From Methanobacterium sp. UBA44 (GTDB taxonomy: Archaea > Methanobacteriota > Methanobacteria > Methanobacteriales > Methanobacteriaceae): DNA of 64,000 bases. The position numbers were made by a program, and so were the translations under genes. The stretch covers positions 124,001 through 188,000 of the forward strand of contig DACV01000009.1 of NCBI GenBank assembly GCA_002494885.1, read 5' to 3'. The notes beneath the pieces are model-generated. The model was not told the origin of the DNA. It did no database searches and saw nothing but the letters and a program-made list of their open reading frames with translations. The stretch's first letter is position 1. Each line of letters begins with the position of its first letter. Shown piece by piece: positions 37,424 through 45,372 of this stretch.

Positions 37424-38341
37424 CTATAAAAGAAGATAAATAAAGTAAAAATTTACTATAATAGCAAATAGGAATAAAGATGAAAGATTACGGTTTACGA
37501 GTTTTGTAGCAGTTTTTCTATCAGTAGATTTATTTAAATAACTTATTATTGCAAAGGAAAGTGGAATTATTGAAATAAACGCCATAACTTTAAAATTTAA
37601 GATTGTTGGGTATAGTTTAGTAAAAGAAAGAATAAGGAAAGAAAGAGTGGTCAATGATCCTGCAAAAGTTATTATTTTAAATCCAAATACACGACCTTTT
37701 CTCACGATCCACGTGGTTTTACCACCTATTTTATCCCCTTCCATATCAGGGATTTGAACAGCGTTAATGAATAGTAGTTGATAAAGTATTAGGGGTATTG
37801 AGAAAATAACAAAGGGCATGTTTATTGTCCCCGTTAATGTTAAATAGCCCATAGCAGGCATTAAAAAACCTATTGAAATTGTAGCAATTTCTCCAAGTCC
37901 ATTATATGACAATTTAATGGGAGGAGCAGCATAAAAAAACGCTAAAAAGTTTCCAAATAAAACAAATAGAAAGAATAATGCAGAATAAGAGAAAATAAAA
38001 GTGAATATTACTGCAAAAATTAATGATAAACTTAGAAGTGTAATTGAAAACCATTTTGCAAAAGTCCTTAATTCCGGATTTTTAACAAGAATTCCACTAC
38101 CACCTGCAAATTGACTTGGTTTACCGTATTTATCCGATTCAAAATCAAAATAATCGTTACTGTAATGCATAGAAAGGTGTGCAGTAAAGAAAATGATATA
38201 ACCAAATATGAATTTATTTAAAGCGAATTCTGCATTTAATAATACTGCAAATAATGCACCAATGCTAAAATACAAAAATCCGCCTAAAATAAAATGAAAA
38301 CGTCCAAGTTTTATAATTTTAATTAATTTATCGGTTTTCAT
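37424..38341 (-). CDS. UbiA-family prenyltransferase, copy 2
   Basis: A 305-residue paralogue of copy 1, with the same motifs in the same places: NDYFDFESDKY, GGSGILVKNPEL and NAVQIPDMEGDKIGGKTTW. ATG 38341 lies behind TTGGAGATA. Both copies look intact, which implies two distinct substrates or different expression. It is the upstream member of the tandem pair. Confidence 0.85.
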   Translation of the reverse strand: MKTDKLIKIIKLGRFHFILGGFLYFSIGALFAVLLNAEFALNKFIFGYIIFFTAHLSMHYSNDYFDFESDKYGKPSQFAGGSGILVKNPELRTFAKWFSITLLSLSLIFAVIFTFIFSYSALFFLFVLFGNFLAFFYAAPPIKLSYNGLGEIATISIGFLMPAMGYLTLTGTINMPFVIFSIPLILYQLLFINAVQIPDMEGDKIGGKTTWIVRKGRVFGFKIITFAGSLTTLSFLILSFTKLYPTILNFKVMAFISIIPLSFAIISYLNKSTDRKTATKLVNRNLSSLFLFAIIVNFYFIYLLL

Positions 38342-38353
38342 AGGTATCTCCAA

Positions 38354-38709
38354 TACTATTTGTATTAATATTAGTGAATTTTTTATTATTTATATTTTTC
38401 ATAATTTTTTTTTTACTTGTTTTCTTTAGATTGCATCATTGTAGTTGATTAAGGATATTTGTGGTTTAAATTGTCTTAAAATACCATATCATTCAAATAA
38501 TTGGATTTTATTCAATATTTTAAACTTTTTTTATTAAATAAATAAAAAAAGATTGTGTTTTTAGATATTACTAATAATAAATTATATAAGTTTAGTATTA
38601 CATATTGGTAATATAATATTAGATATGGAGGTGAAGAAAAATCCTCAAAAAATCTATAGAATTTTTCTGAACCCCAAAAAAAATTAAAATTCTTTTGGAG
38701 GTAATAGAT
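38354..38709. other. Intergenic region with leader of the GerW-like gene
   Basis: This stretch has no convincing gene. It holds a TATA-like AAATTATATA near 38579-38588 that would give a leader of about 95 bases for the GerW-like gene. The leader holds AAAAAT/ATTTTT (38648-38666, loop CTATAGA). A 20-codon frame opening at ATG 38625 has no SD and is not called. Confidence 0.4.
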
Positions 38710-39174
38710 ATGGCTGAAGAAATGATGGAAAATATGAATAATTTAGTTAAAACTACAGTCGATGAGCTTTTAAAAGTATTAGCCACCGATAATGTAATTG
38801 GAGAAACAATGGAAGTAGAAGATAAGGTGATAATTCCTTTAACTAAAATTGGTTTAGCATTTGGATCAGGATCAGGAAGTGGTGGCATGCCTGGTCAGAA
38901 AGGTATGGGTGCAGGTGCAGGTGGAGGAGCAGGAATACAACCGGTATCAGTAATAGTTGCATTTAAAGACGTTAAAGGTCCAGAAGGGGTACAAATACTA
39001 TCGGTACACGGTATGGGTCCTGTATCTAAACTTGTAGCGGACTTAGGTCACGGTGTTAGGACTATGGTAGAAAAAGAAGGCGGTCCTGGGATGATGATGA
39101 AAAAAGGAAAGAAAATGATGGGGAAAAAAGGAGAAGGAGGTGAAGAGGAATTTAAAGAGCCTGGAACAATGTAA
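38710..39174 (+). CDS. GerW/YtfJ-family protein
   Basis: A 154-residue protein from ATG 38710, behind a strong TTGGAGGTAAT. Family marks are TTVDELLKVLATDNVIGETMEV, IIPLTKIGLAFGSGSGSG, a Gly-rich linker, and a beta domain with QPVSVIVAFKDVKG. YtfJ/GerW is a sporulation protein in Bacillus, but non-sporulating bacteria and methanogens also have it. The next gene is a DUF2953 protein, the partner (YtfI) found beside YtfJ in Bacillus. The C-terminal tail is Lys/Gly/Met-rich and looks disordered. Confidence 0.85.
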   Translation: MAEEMMENMNNLVKTTVDELLKVLATDNVIGETMEVEDKVIIPLTKIGLAFGSGSGSGGMPGQKGMGAGAGGGAGIQPVSVIVAFKDVKGPEGVQILSVHGMGPVSKLVADLGHGVRTMVEKEGGPGMMMKKGKKMMGKKGEGGEEEFKEPGTM

Positions 39175-39204
39175 ATAATGTTTAAAGTTGAGAAATGTGT
39201 AGCA

Positions 39205-39318
39205 TTCGAAAACCATAGGTTCGATGTGTCAAAACTCACAGTTTTGACAACATGCAAACACTTCGTGTTTGCGGTTACAAAATCTTTAATTTTGTAAACA
39301 TTTTCGAACATTCGAAAA
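39205..39318. repeat. Hairpin array, four to five stems, with an enclosing outer stem
   Basis: Stems in order: TCGAA/TTCGA with a bulge (39206-39224); TGTCAAAAC/GTTTTGACA (39227-39249); GCAAACAC/GTGTTTGC (39254-39272); TTACAAAAT/ATTTTGTAA (39275-39297). TTCGAAAA (39205-39212) pairs with TTTTCGAA (39301-39308) and closes the whole. TTCGAAAA occurs again at 39311-39318. The word GCGGTT joins two stems exactly as in the array at 10058. It lies between the GerW-like and DUF2953 genes. Confidence 0.75.
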
Positions 39319-39352
39319 TTTTATTAAAATTTTATTAAAGAGTGGATCATAA

Positions 39353-39952
39353 TTGGCATACCTTATTGCGGCCATCATAATCCTTATTATCCTTTTAATT
39401 TTAATAGGGATTTTGCTGGTTCCTTTTCAGATTTCATTAAAGCTTAACAGGATGGGTTCTGTAAATGAGGGGAATTTTAAATTAACCTGGTTAAAAATAA
39501 GGTTAATTCGAAGAAAAATACCATCAGATAAGAAAAAAGATAAGAAAAAACGTAAAAAAGGAAAGAAAGAAAGAGGAAAAATAAATTTTGATAGAATTCC
39601 AAAGATATTAAAGAATTTTGAGGAGTCTTTACCATATATTTTCAACATATTTCAGGCAATTTTAAGATCTGTTTCAATAAATAAAATTTCGATCAATTCT
39701 ATTATTGGACTGGACAGTCCCGCTGATACAGCGAGGGTTAACGGTTATTTAATGGGTTTAGCTTCTTTAATCAGTATTTTCCCAAAAACTAATTTTACAG
39801 TAGTTCCTGATTTTGAAAAGGAACGTATAGATGGTTCTTTAGTAATAAAGATAAAATTAAGGTTATTCTTGATTGTAATTGAATCCTTAAGGGCATTTAC
39901 AAAAAAACCTGTAAGATCGTTATTTGGTGAGCTTAGAAAAATGAGGGGATAA
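39353..39952 (+). CDS. DUF2953-family protein (YtfI-like)
   Basis: A 199-residue protein with one N-terminal helix (residues 3-25), a Lys/Arg-rich segment (about 60-76) and a soluble domain with SINSIIGLDSPADTARVNGYLMGLASL, the DUF2953 core. In Bacillus, ytfI (DUF2953) lies beside ytfJ (GerW), and here the same pair recurs in an archaeon. The TTG start at 39353 follows GTGGATC. The function is unknown; it may connect GerW to the membrane. Confidence 0.8.
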   Translation: MAYLIAAIIILIILLILIGILLVPFQISLKLNRMGSVNEGNFKLTWLKIRLIRRKIPSDKKKDKKKRKKGKKERGKINFDRIPKILKNFEESLPYIFNIFQAILRSVSINKISINSIIGLDSPADTARVNGYLMGLASLISIFPKTNFTVVPDFEKERIDGSLVIKIKLRLFLIVIESLRAFTKKPVRSLFGELRKMRG

Positions 39953-39954
39953 AA

Positions 39955-40278
39955 ATGGTTAAAATGAATTTCGCAAGGGGCTCAAGAACAATTTTTGGTC
40001 AGAAAACAAATGAAACTAAGGTTAAAGATATAATAAAGAGTATTATGGAACCAGAAGTAGATACAAAAGTTGGAAAGGCTATTGAACTTGATAATAGGAT
40101 AATTTACCCCATAATACAAACTATGGTTATTAAAAATGAAAATCAGGCTTTTTTAACGGTTGAAATATTCCCTATTGCTCTCGTGATTGAAGAAACTGGA
40201 GAAAGATATGTAGTCTCTCTTACAAATGATGAAATTAATTCAGAAGAACTTATTGGAAGGATCACTCCCAAAAAATGA
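39955..40278 (+). CDS. Small protein linked to the GerW-DUF2953 pair
   Basis: A 107-residue soluble protein beginning two bases after the DUF2953 stop (ATG 39955 behind GAGGGGATAA), so it is cotranscribed. The order KVKDIIKSIMEP, VGKAIELDNRIIYPIIQ and FLTVEIFPIALVIEE loosely matches the layout of GerW (helix, regulatory strand, beta core) without the Gly-rich linker. I take it as a possible divergent GerW-like partner, but do not assign a family. Confidence 0.65.
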   Translation: MVKMNFARGSRTIFGQKTNETKVKDIIKSIMEPEVDTKVGKAIELDNRIIYPIIQTMVIKNENQAFLTVEIFPIALVIEETGERYVVSLTNDEINSEELIGRITPKK

Positions 40279-40312
40279 AAAGTTTAGAGTTAAAGGGATT
40301 TGAGCTTGTTAG

Positions 40313-40792
40313 TTATCTGCTGAAAATATCAGTGGAACCCATATCTTCTTTAACTATATTTAAAACAGTTTGTGTATATGTTCTCTGTACGTCCCCTTCT
40401 CTTAGTAATTCTTTAACAAATGCGTCCAGTTCAGTGGTATCTTTAAATTTTGCTATTAATATGGCATCAAATTCGCCAGTAACATCATAAATACCTATCA
40501 CATTTTTATGATACGCCGTTTTATTCTCCCAGTTACTTAAAACTCCTCCTTTCACCCTAACACCTATAACAGTAGTTAATTTGTAACCGAGTTTGGAATG
40601 GTCTATTTGAGGAACAAATTTTTTTATAACGCCTGATTTCATGAATTTATCCACTCTGTTATGGACAGTACCTACAGATATATTTAATTCACGTGAAATT
40701 TTCCTGTAAGACATCCTTCCGTCTCTATTTAACAAATTGAGGATTTTTTTATCTGTTTCATCAATTTTTACAACATCTTCTTCATCATTCAT
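40313..40792 (-). CDS. Lrp/AsnC-family transcription regulator
   Basis: A 159-residue protein from ATG 40792 behind GAGGTTTAAAC. An N-terminal winged helix-turn-helix (DKKILNLLNRDGRMSYRKISRELNI, then VGTVHNRVDKF) is followed by an AsnC ligand domain (YDVTGEFDAILIAKF, then VQRTYTQTVLNIVKED). It would bind DNA as an octamer and respond to an amino acid or similar effector. It is convergent with the GerW-like operon. No target is evident from the sequence. Confidence 0.92.
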   Translation of the reverse strand: MNDEEDVVKIDETDKKILNLLNRDGRMSYRKISRELNISVGTVHNRVDKFMKSGVIKKFVPQIDHSKLGYKLTTVIGVRVKGGVLSNWENKTAYHKNVIGIYDVTGEFDAILIAKFKDTTELDAFVKELLREGDVQRTYTQTVLNIVKEDMGSTDIFSR

Positions 40793-40986
40793 GTTTAAAC
40801 CTCGTAAATATAATAATAATATGAACAATGTTTAGATATATAGCTTATATTATTTAAATATAATATAAAATTTTAGAATATTGATAATTAGATATGAATA
40901 TATTCATTTTTAGAAAAAATAGTTATTCTTACAAAAAATAAAAAAAATTAAAAGGGTTTTCATTGATTGGATCTTTTTGATAGTAA

Positions 40987-41652
40987 TTATTCCATGGATT
41001 CAGAGAATAATAGACCTATTGATCTAGCCTGGAACATTGTCAGGTAAGCTCCCATGGCAAACCAAACTAGGAATCCTATGAGGATAAAAGCTAGAATAAA
41101 TCCAACTATACCTAAAATAACTCCTACAATAGCTGAAGTTATAATTATTGCTATTATCCAGAGTATGTAGTTTCCCCATCCAATTGATTTGATTCTATCC
41201 AATATTTCACTGAATCTGAATGCTGCTCCAAGTTCACTGTCGTACAATGCCATATTAACTATAGCGGGATAGAGTACCAGGGCAAATATTATGGCTACTA
41301 AGATGTCTATGAGCAGAATAACTATTGTTATGCCAGATAATAGGGCAGAGGGGTTACTTGGGTCGCTTAACATTAATGGTAATAATGCAACAAAATATAT
41401 TATTAGCGGTACAATCATGTAAACAATGCTCACAATGAGTATTTTTATACCATCAATAAACAGTTCTCCAAGATCATCAAATCCCGGCACCTCATCCATG
41501 CCTGCAAATGTCCATTTTATGATTCTTAGCATATATCCGGCACTCATAAAGTTCACTATCGGAATTATGGATATAATAGTCAAAATGAGTATTTTTGTCC
41601 AGTCGCTTAAAGGATATTTCAATGACTCAGTAATATTATCTACGATATTCAT
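40987..41652 (-). CDS. DUF4013 membrane protein
   Basis: A 221-residue protein with about six hydrophobic segments. The N-terminal ITESLKYPLSDWTKILILTIISIIPIVNF and PGFDDLGELFIDGIK are typical of DUF4013, a methanogen-rich family of unknown role. It has an SD-like AAGGAGG in front (near 41660) and a TATA box at about 41709-41718. Confidence 0.75.
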   Translation of the reverse strand: MNIVDNITESLKYPLSDWTKILILTIISIIPIVNFMSAGYMLRIIKWTFAGMDEVPGFDDLGELFIDGIKILIVSIVYMIVPLIIYFVALLPLMLSDPSNPSALLSGITIVILLIDILVAIIFALVLYPAIVNMALYDSELGAAFRFSEILDRIKSIGWGNYILWIIAIIITSAIVGVILGIVGFILAFILIGFLVWFAMGAYLTMFQARSIGLLFSESME

Positions 41653-41708
41653 CTTTTTACCTCCTTTTTCTTTTTTGGCATAAGCCGATACTTTCTTTGG
41701 TAGTCATT

Positions 41709-41718
41709 TTATATAAAT
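41709..41718 (-). promoter_or_regulatory. TATA box for the DUF4013 gene
   Basis: On the minus strand ATTTATATAA, about 60 bases before ATG 41652. The remaining 41719-42017 intergenic DNA is AT-rich, and I see no gene in it. Confidence 0.5.
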
Positions 41719-42017
41719 CATCCTACTTGGCGAGATGGACATAAATTAGTATTACTCAAGTTTTAGTTTTAACAAGTAACAATTTTATGAATTTTTTACA
41801 TAAATTTCATATCTAAATCATTAACAACATTTAATTACTATGAAAATGAATAACATTCTATTTATTTATCTTAAAGAATAAAATAAGAGTTTAATATTGA
41901 ATAATTAATTTAACAAATTCTGGCTAAATTTGGGAAAACTTTCTTTAAAATAATCCAGTTTGATAATTTAGTCAATTGAAGAATAATAAAAATAACTTTA
42001 TTAGTATAGGTGAAGTA

Positions 42018-42710
42018 ATGAGATGGGGAATAGTAATTGTAATAATACTCCTGCTTATTGGTGGATTTATTTTTGTTTCAAGCGTAAATGGTAACATAGA
42101 GCCTATGGGAAGACTGGGATTCGTTAAACTTGCTAATCCCGACATGTATCCTGGACATCCACATTCACAGCTTTTAGCACAGTATGCTGAGGATAAGGGT
42201 TCCAAATGTGTACTGGTTACGCATTTTGCAGGAAGTTCTAATTATAGAAGTTACATGGAAGGAGATGTATACATAATAGAACTGGCATTTATAGATACTC
42301 AAGGAACAGGGGCTGCAGATAAAGTAAATTATTTAGATTCTCTTAAAGTAGCTATATTCGGTATTCCTGACGGCAGATATAAATACAAGTCAGATGGGGA
42401 GGTATATAACACATATGATGAAGCAATGGAACATGTATACAAGAAAGCAGCAGCGCATGGCCAGGAAGGGCCAATTCCAATGGTCTGGCATGGAACATCA
42501 AGGAGTGAAAGTCCAATAATAAATCAGGGCTGTGGATATCCTTTATTTTTTGATATAGTTAGAAGAGAATATGGGGTTCTCCCTGCTTATTATTACACAC
42601 TTAAGGGAATGATTTTACCATACTTTAAACTGCCATACAGGAATTTCGAGCTCCAACATGCTTCAGAACTTCAACAGTATTATACACAGGGAATATTGGA
42701 CTATGAGTAA
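42018..42710 (+). CDS. Membrane-anchored extracellular protein, unknown function
   Basis: A 230-residue protein from ATG 42018 behind TAGGTGAAG. One N-terminal helix (residues 3-23) acts as signal or anchor. The rest is soluble, with marked conserved-looking segments PGHPHSQLLAQYAED, HGTSRSESPIINQGCGYPLF and YYTLKGMILPYFKLP. I recognise no family. A single conserved-looking His/Ser/Cys set (HGTSRSES...QGCG) could be an active site, but this is speculation. It is monocistronic. Confidence 0.6.
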   Translation: MRWGIVIVIILLLIGGFIFVSSVNGNIEPMGRLGFVKLANPDMYPGHPHSQLLAQYAEDKGSKCVLVTHFAGSSNYRSYMEGDVYIIELAFIDTQGTGAADKVNYLDSLKVAIFGIPDGRYKYKSDGEVYNTYDEAMEHVYKKAAAHGQEGPIPMVWHGTSRSESPIINQGCGYPLFFDIVRREYGVLPAYYYTLKGMILPYFKLPYRNFELQHASELQQYYTQGILDYE

Positions 42711-42759
42711 ATTTTTTATTCATTTATTTTTTAATTTTGTATCAGAAAATGAATATTTT

Positions 42760-43905
42760 CTATAAAGAAAGAATGATTTCTTTTAAAATAGTTAATGGTG
42801 CATCTGTTTTTATTCCAGTTGGTTTAAAGTGGGTTCTGGATACAAAATAACCTTTATCTTCAAGAGATTCTATAATATGTTCAAGACGAGGAACACTTAT
42901 TTTTAAATTTTTACAGATATGATGAATATCGTAAAAGGTTGCAGGAGCATTAGCTTCTAAATAAGTAGTATTAAGTAGCTTCAATGCTTTAGTTTCCTGA
43001 TTTATTTTTGTATATTCTATATTTTTCAGCATATCACTTACAAAATCAGAATTCAGAATACTCCCACACCAGAGAGGACCAGCAATTCTGAAGCTTTTTC
43101 CACAAACAGGGCAATTTGAAGGTATTTTAGGAGTAAAACCTTCAATCACTGTTCTGTAAAGGCAACTATTGCAATGCAGTATGTATCCTATGGTTTTAAG
43201 AGATTCATCAGTTATTTTAGCTCCTTTTTTAATTACTGCATAGAGTCTCATATAGTGCTCGCTGCTGTGTGAGAATTTAACTTCTATGCACTTTTTATAT
43301 TTGGAAAAGGTTCTTGCAATGAATCCTGCAAGAATTCTGATTCCAATTTCGTGACAATATTCAGTTTTAAGTGGCATAGCGCTATATTTTCGAATACAAG
43401 GTTCTTTGTAAGTTCCACACAAGGCAGAAGTGTCAGTAGCAGTTGCACATATCATTCCACCAGCTTTAAGACTAATTCCCGCAGATTCAATGTAAGGAGA
43501 TGGTGTACCAAAGGGATCTATGTCCACAACATCGAATTTACCTCTGCATTTCCTTAGCAGGATGTTTGAATCTTCTTTATACGCTTTAACATTATTTAAA
43601 TTGTTTATTTCAATATTTTCATTAGTATACTTGATGGCCAGAGGATTAATATCAGTTATAACTACTTTAGAAACATCATCAATTTCTTTTGCATATCGTA
43701 TTCCTCGGATACCACTTCCACCAAAGGCATCACATATGCTAATTTCGCTGCCTAATTCATTTTGGTAAGCTTTTATTGCCAGTACAGATAAGTCTCTGTT
43801 AAGTTCCATAACCGGATTATAGAAAACAGCCGCTTTTGATGATACTTTATCAGATTCAGGAGCTTTAACTGTAACCAGCCCTTCTTGAATAGTTTTTATT
43901 TCCAT
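42760..43905 (-). CDS. trm1: tRNA (guanine26-N2)-dimethyltransferase
   Basis: A 381-residue SAM-dependent enzyme that dimethylates G26 of tRNAs. Motifs: FYNPVMELNRDLSVLAIKAY, DAFGGSGIRGIRYA (SAM loop), DIDPFGTPSPYIESA (catalytic) and CHEIGIRILAGFIARTFSKY. A four-Cys zinc site (CNSCLYR and CPVCG) lies in the C-terminal domain. The length is standard for archaeal Trm1. Confidence 0.95.
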   Translation of the reverse strand: MEIKTIQEGLVTVKAPESDKVSSKAAVFYNPVMELNRDLSVLAIKAYQNELGSEISICDAFGGSGIRGIRYAKEIDDVSKVVITDINPLAIKYTNENIEINNLNNVKAYKEDSNILLRKCRGKFDVVDIDPFGTPSPYIESAGISLKAGGMICATATDTSALCGTYKEPCIRKYSAMPLKTEYCHEIGIRILAGFIARTFSKYKKCIEVKFSHSSEHYMRLYAVIKKGAKITDESLKTIGYILHCNSCLYRTVIEGFTPKIPSNCPVCGKSFRIAGPLWCGSILNSDFVSDMLKNIEYTKINQETKALKLLNTTYLEANAPATFYDIHHICKNLKISVPRLEHIIESLEDKGYFVSRTHFKPTGIKTDAPLTILKEIILSL

Positions 43906-44048
43906 TATTTTGCCCGATATATTATTTGAGATATAAATATGATATTTTTTATTGGATTAAATGATTTTAACTTGTTTGAATTAGTTATAATAAGTTTCTT
44001 AATGTTTAAATAGGAAATTGTTTTATTATTTATGAAGGAGGGATTGTC

Positions 44049-44948
44049 ATATCAGAGATAGAATTTTTAAACAATGCTTACAAGGGTAATAATCGCTGGT
44101 GGAGGTATATCCTCACTATAATATCAACATGGGGAATACAGATAGCTTTAGGCACTGTAATAGGGATAATTTTAGTTATATTTTTGATGATACAGAATAA
44201 TTTCACGATGATCAACTATAATAATTATCTCAATGATCCATTCTTTATTTTACCTTTATCTTTAGTTGGATTTGGAGCATCATATATGGTTTTATATCTT
44301 TGCGTCCGTTTTATTCATCTTAGAAGTTTTATATCATTAATTACTACAAAATCAAAGGTTAACTGGATGAGGATATTAAAAGGAGCCGTAATATGGCTGG
44401 GTATTCTGGGAATATATACTTTGATAACTTTTTTAATTGATCCAGAAGGTTATAAATTTACATTTAATTTCAACGTATTTGGAATTCTTTTAATTATAAG
44501 TTTAATAACATTTCCAATTCAGGCATCCTTTGAAGAGCTTTTTTTCAGAGGATATTTAATGCAGGGATTTGGATTGCTAAGTAAAAAGCCAATAATACCA
44601 CTTTTAGCTACTTCAATTATATTTGGGCTTGTTCATGTGATGAACGGAAGTAATATGACTGTAAGTATGTTTACAGTGATTGAAGCATCTATAATGGGAT
44701 TAATGTTAGGTGCAATTACTCTTGGTGAAGATAGCATTGAAACTGCTACTGGAATACATGTTATAAATAATCTCTACGCAGCTTTAATAGTTAGTACTGA
44801 AGGCAGCGTATTAGGTAATGTACCATCAGTATTAACTGCACCAGCTAATCCATCAGGCAGCATCTTTTTAACAATTATTCTCTCTTTAATTGTAATTGTA
44901 ATAATATTTTGGGGTAAAAGAGATAGATTGATGGCAATATTTGAATAA
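44049..44948 (+). CDS. CPBP-family intramembrane metalloprotease; apparent ATA start
   Basis: A roughly 299-residue membrane protein of the CAAX protease/bacteriocin-processing group. Catalytic motifs are EELFFRGYLMQGFG, FGLVHVMN and HVINNLYA. Coding clearly extends upstream of TTG 44184: SEIEFLNNAYKG and NRWWRYILTIISTWG give a normal N-terminus for the family. From the upstream stop at 44007 there is no ATG, GTG or TTG. ATA 44049 stands six bases after AGGAGGG (44036-44042) and is the best start. The substrate is unknown. Confidence 0.82.
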   Translation: MSEIEFLNNAYKGNNRWWRYILTIISTWGIQIALGTVIGIILVIFLMIQNNFTMINYNNYLNDPFFILPLSLVGFGASYMVLYLCVRFIHLRSFISLITTKSKVNWMRILKGAVIWLGILGIYTLITFLIDPEGYKFTFNFNVFGILLIISLITFPIQASFEELFFRGYLMQGFGLLSKKPIIPLLATSIIFGLVHVMNGSNMTVSMFTVIEASIMGLMLGAITLGEDSIETATGIHVINNLYAALIVSTEGSVLGNVPSVLTAPANPSGSIFLTIILSLIVIVIIFWGKRDRLMAIFE

Positions 44949-44956
44949 GGAGGTAT

Positions 44957-45180
44957 AATGATTACAGCGGCTTTGTTATAATGGTATTGAGGTTAATTTG
45001 ATTTGTTTTATTTATGTGTGGTGTGGGAATTTATGGACATGTATTTGCATTTTCTAATAAATGCACGATACCTATCCTTGCATTGGGCTAGAGTTGACAT
45101 GATTTAAGAAAATCACCAAAATTGACATACTATTTAGGCAAGACAGCTTTAAAAATGGGAGTGGAAAATTGAGGGGAGGT
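44957..45180 (+). pseudogene. Relic of a small membrane protein gene
   Basis: An SD (TAAGGAGGT) and ATG 44958 open MITAALL and stop at once. In the next frame run fragments such as FVLFMCGVGIYGHVFAFSNK, TIPILALG and KSPKLTYYLGKTALKMGVEN, broken by TGA and TAG codons. This looks like one decayed gene directly after the CPBP gene. The family is unknown. The rest of 45181-45372 holds only the promoter of the next gene. Confidence 0.45.
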
Positions 45181-45302
45181 ATTATAACAGGGGTGTTCAT
45201 TTTTTTGTTATTATTAATAATTAAATAAAAAGTAATATAGTAGATGACATTTTAAATAATTAAAAGTATTTGAATAACTTATTTTGGAAAAAAACCGCAA
45301 AA

Positions 45303-45310
45303 TTTATATA
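45303..45310 (+). promoter_or_regulatory. TATA box for the pseudomurein-binding M14-like gene
   Basis: TTTATATA about 66 bases before ATG 45373. The predicted RNA start near 45335 leaves a leader of about 38 bases, with SD AGGTGAT at 45361-45367. Confidence 0.55.
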
Positions 45311-45372
45311 TTTACAAAAATAAATAATATACCAGCTTAAAACAGCAGATTAGAAAGAGCAGGTGATATTAT

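Noticed and set aside
38625..38687. A 20-codon upstream frame before the GerW-like gene
   Set aside because: It has no SD, lies within a leader rich in A and T, and shows no codon bias.
43351..43768. Plus-strand frames over trm1
   Set aside because: They overlap fully with a clearly conserved enzyme on the other strand and look random.
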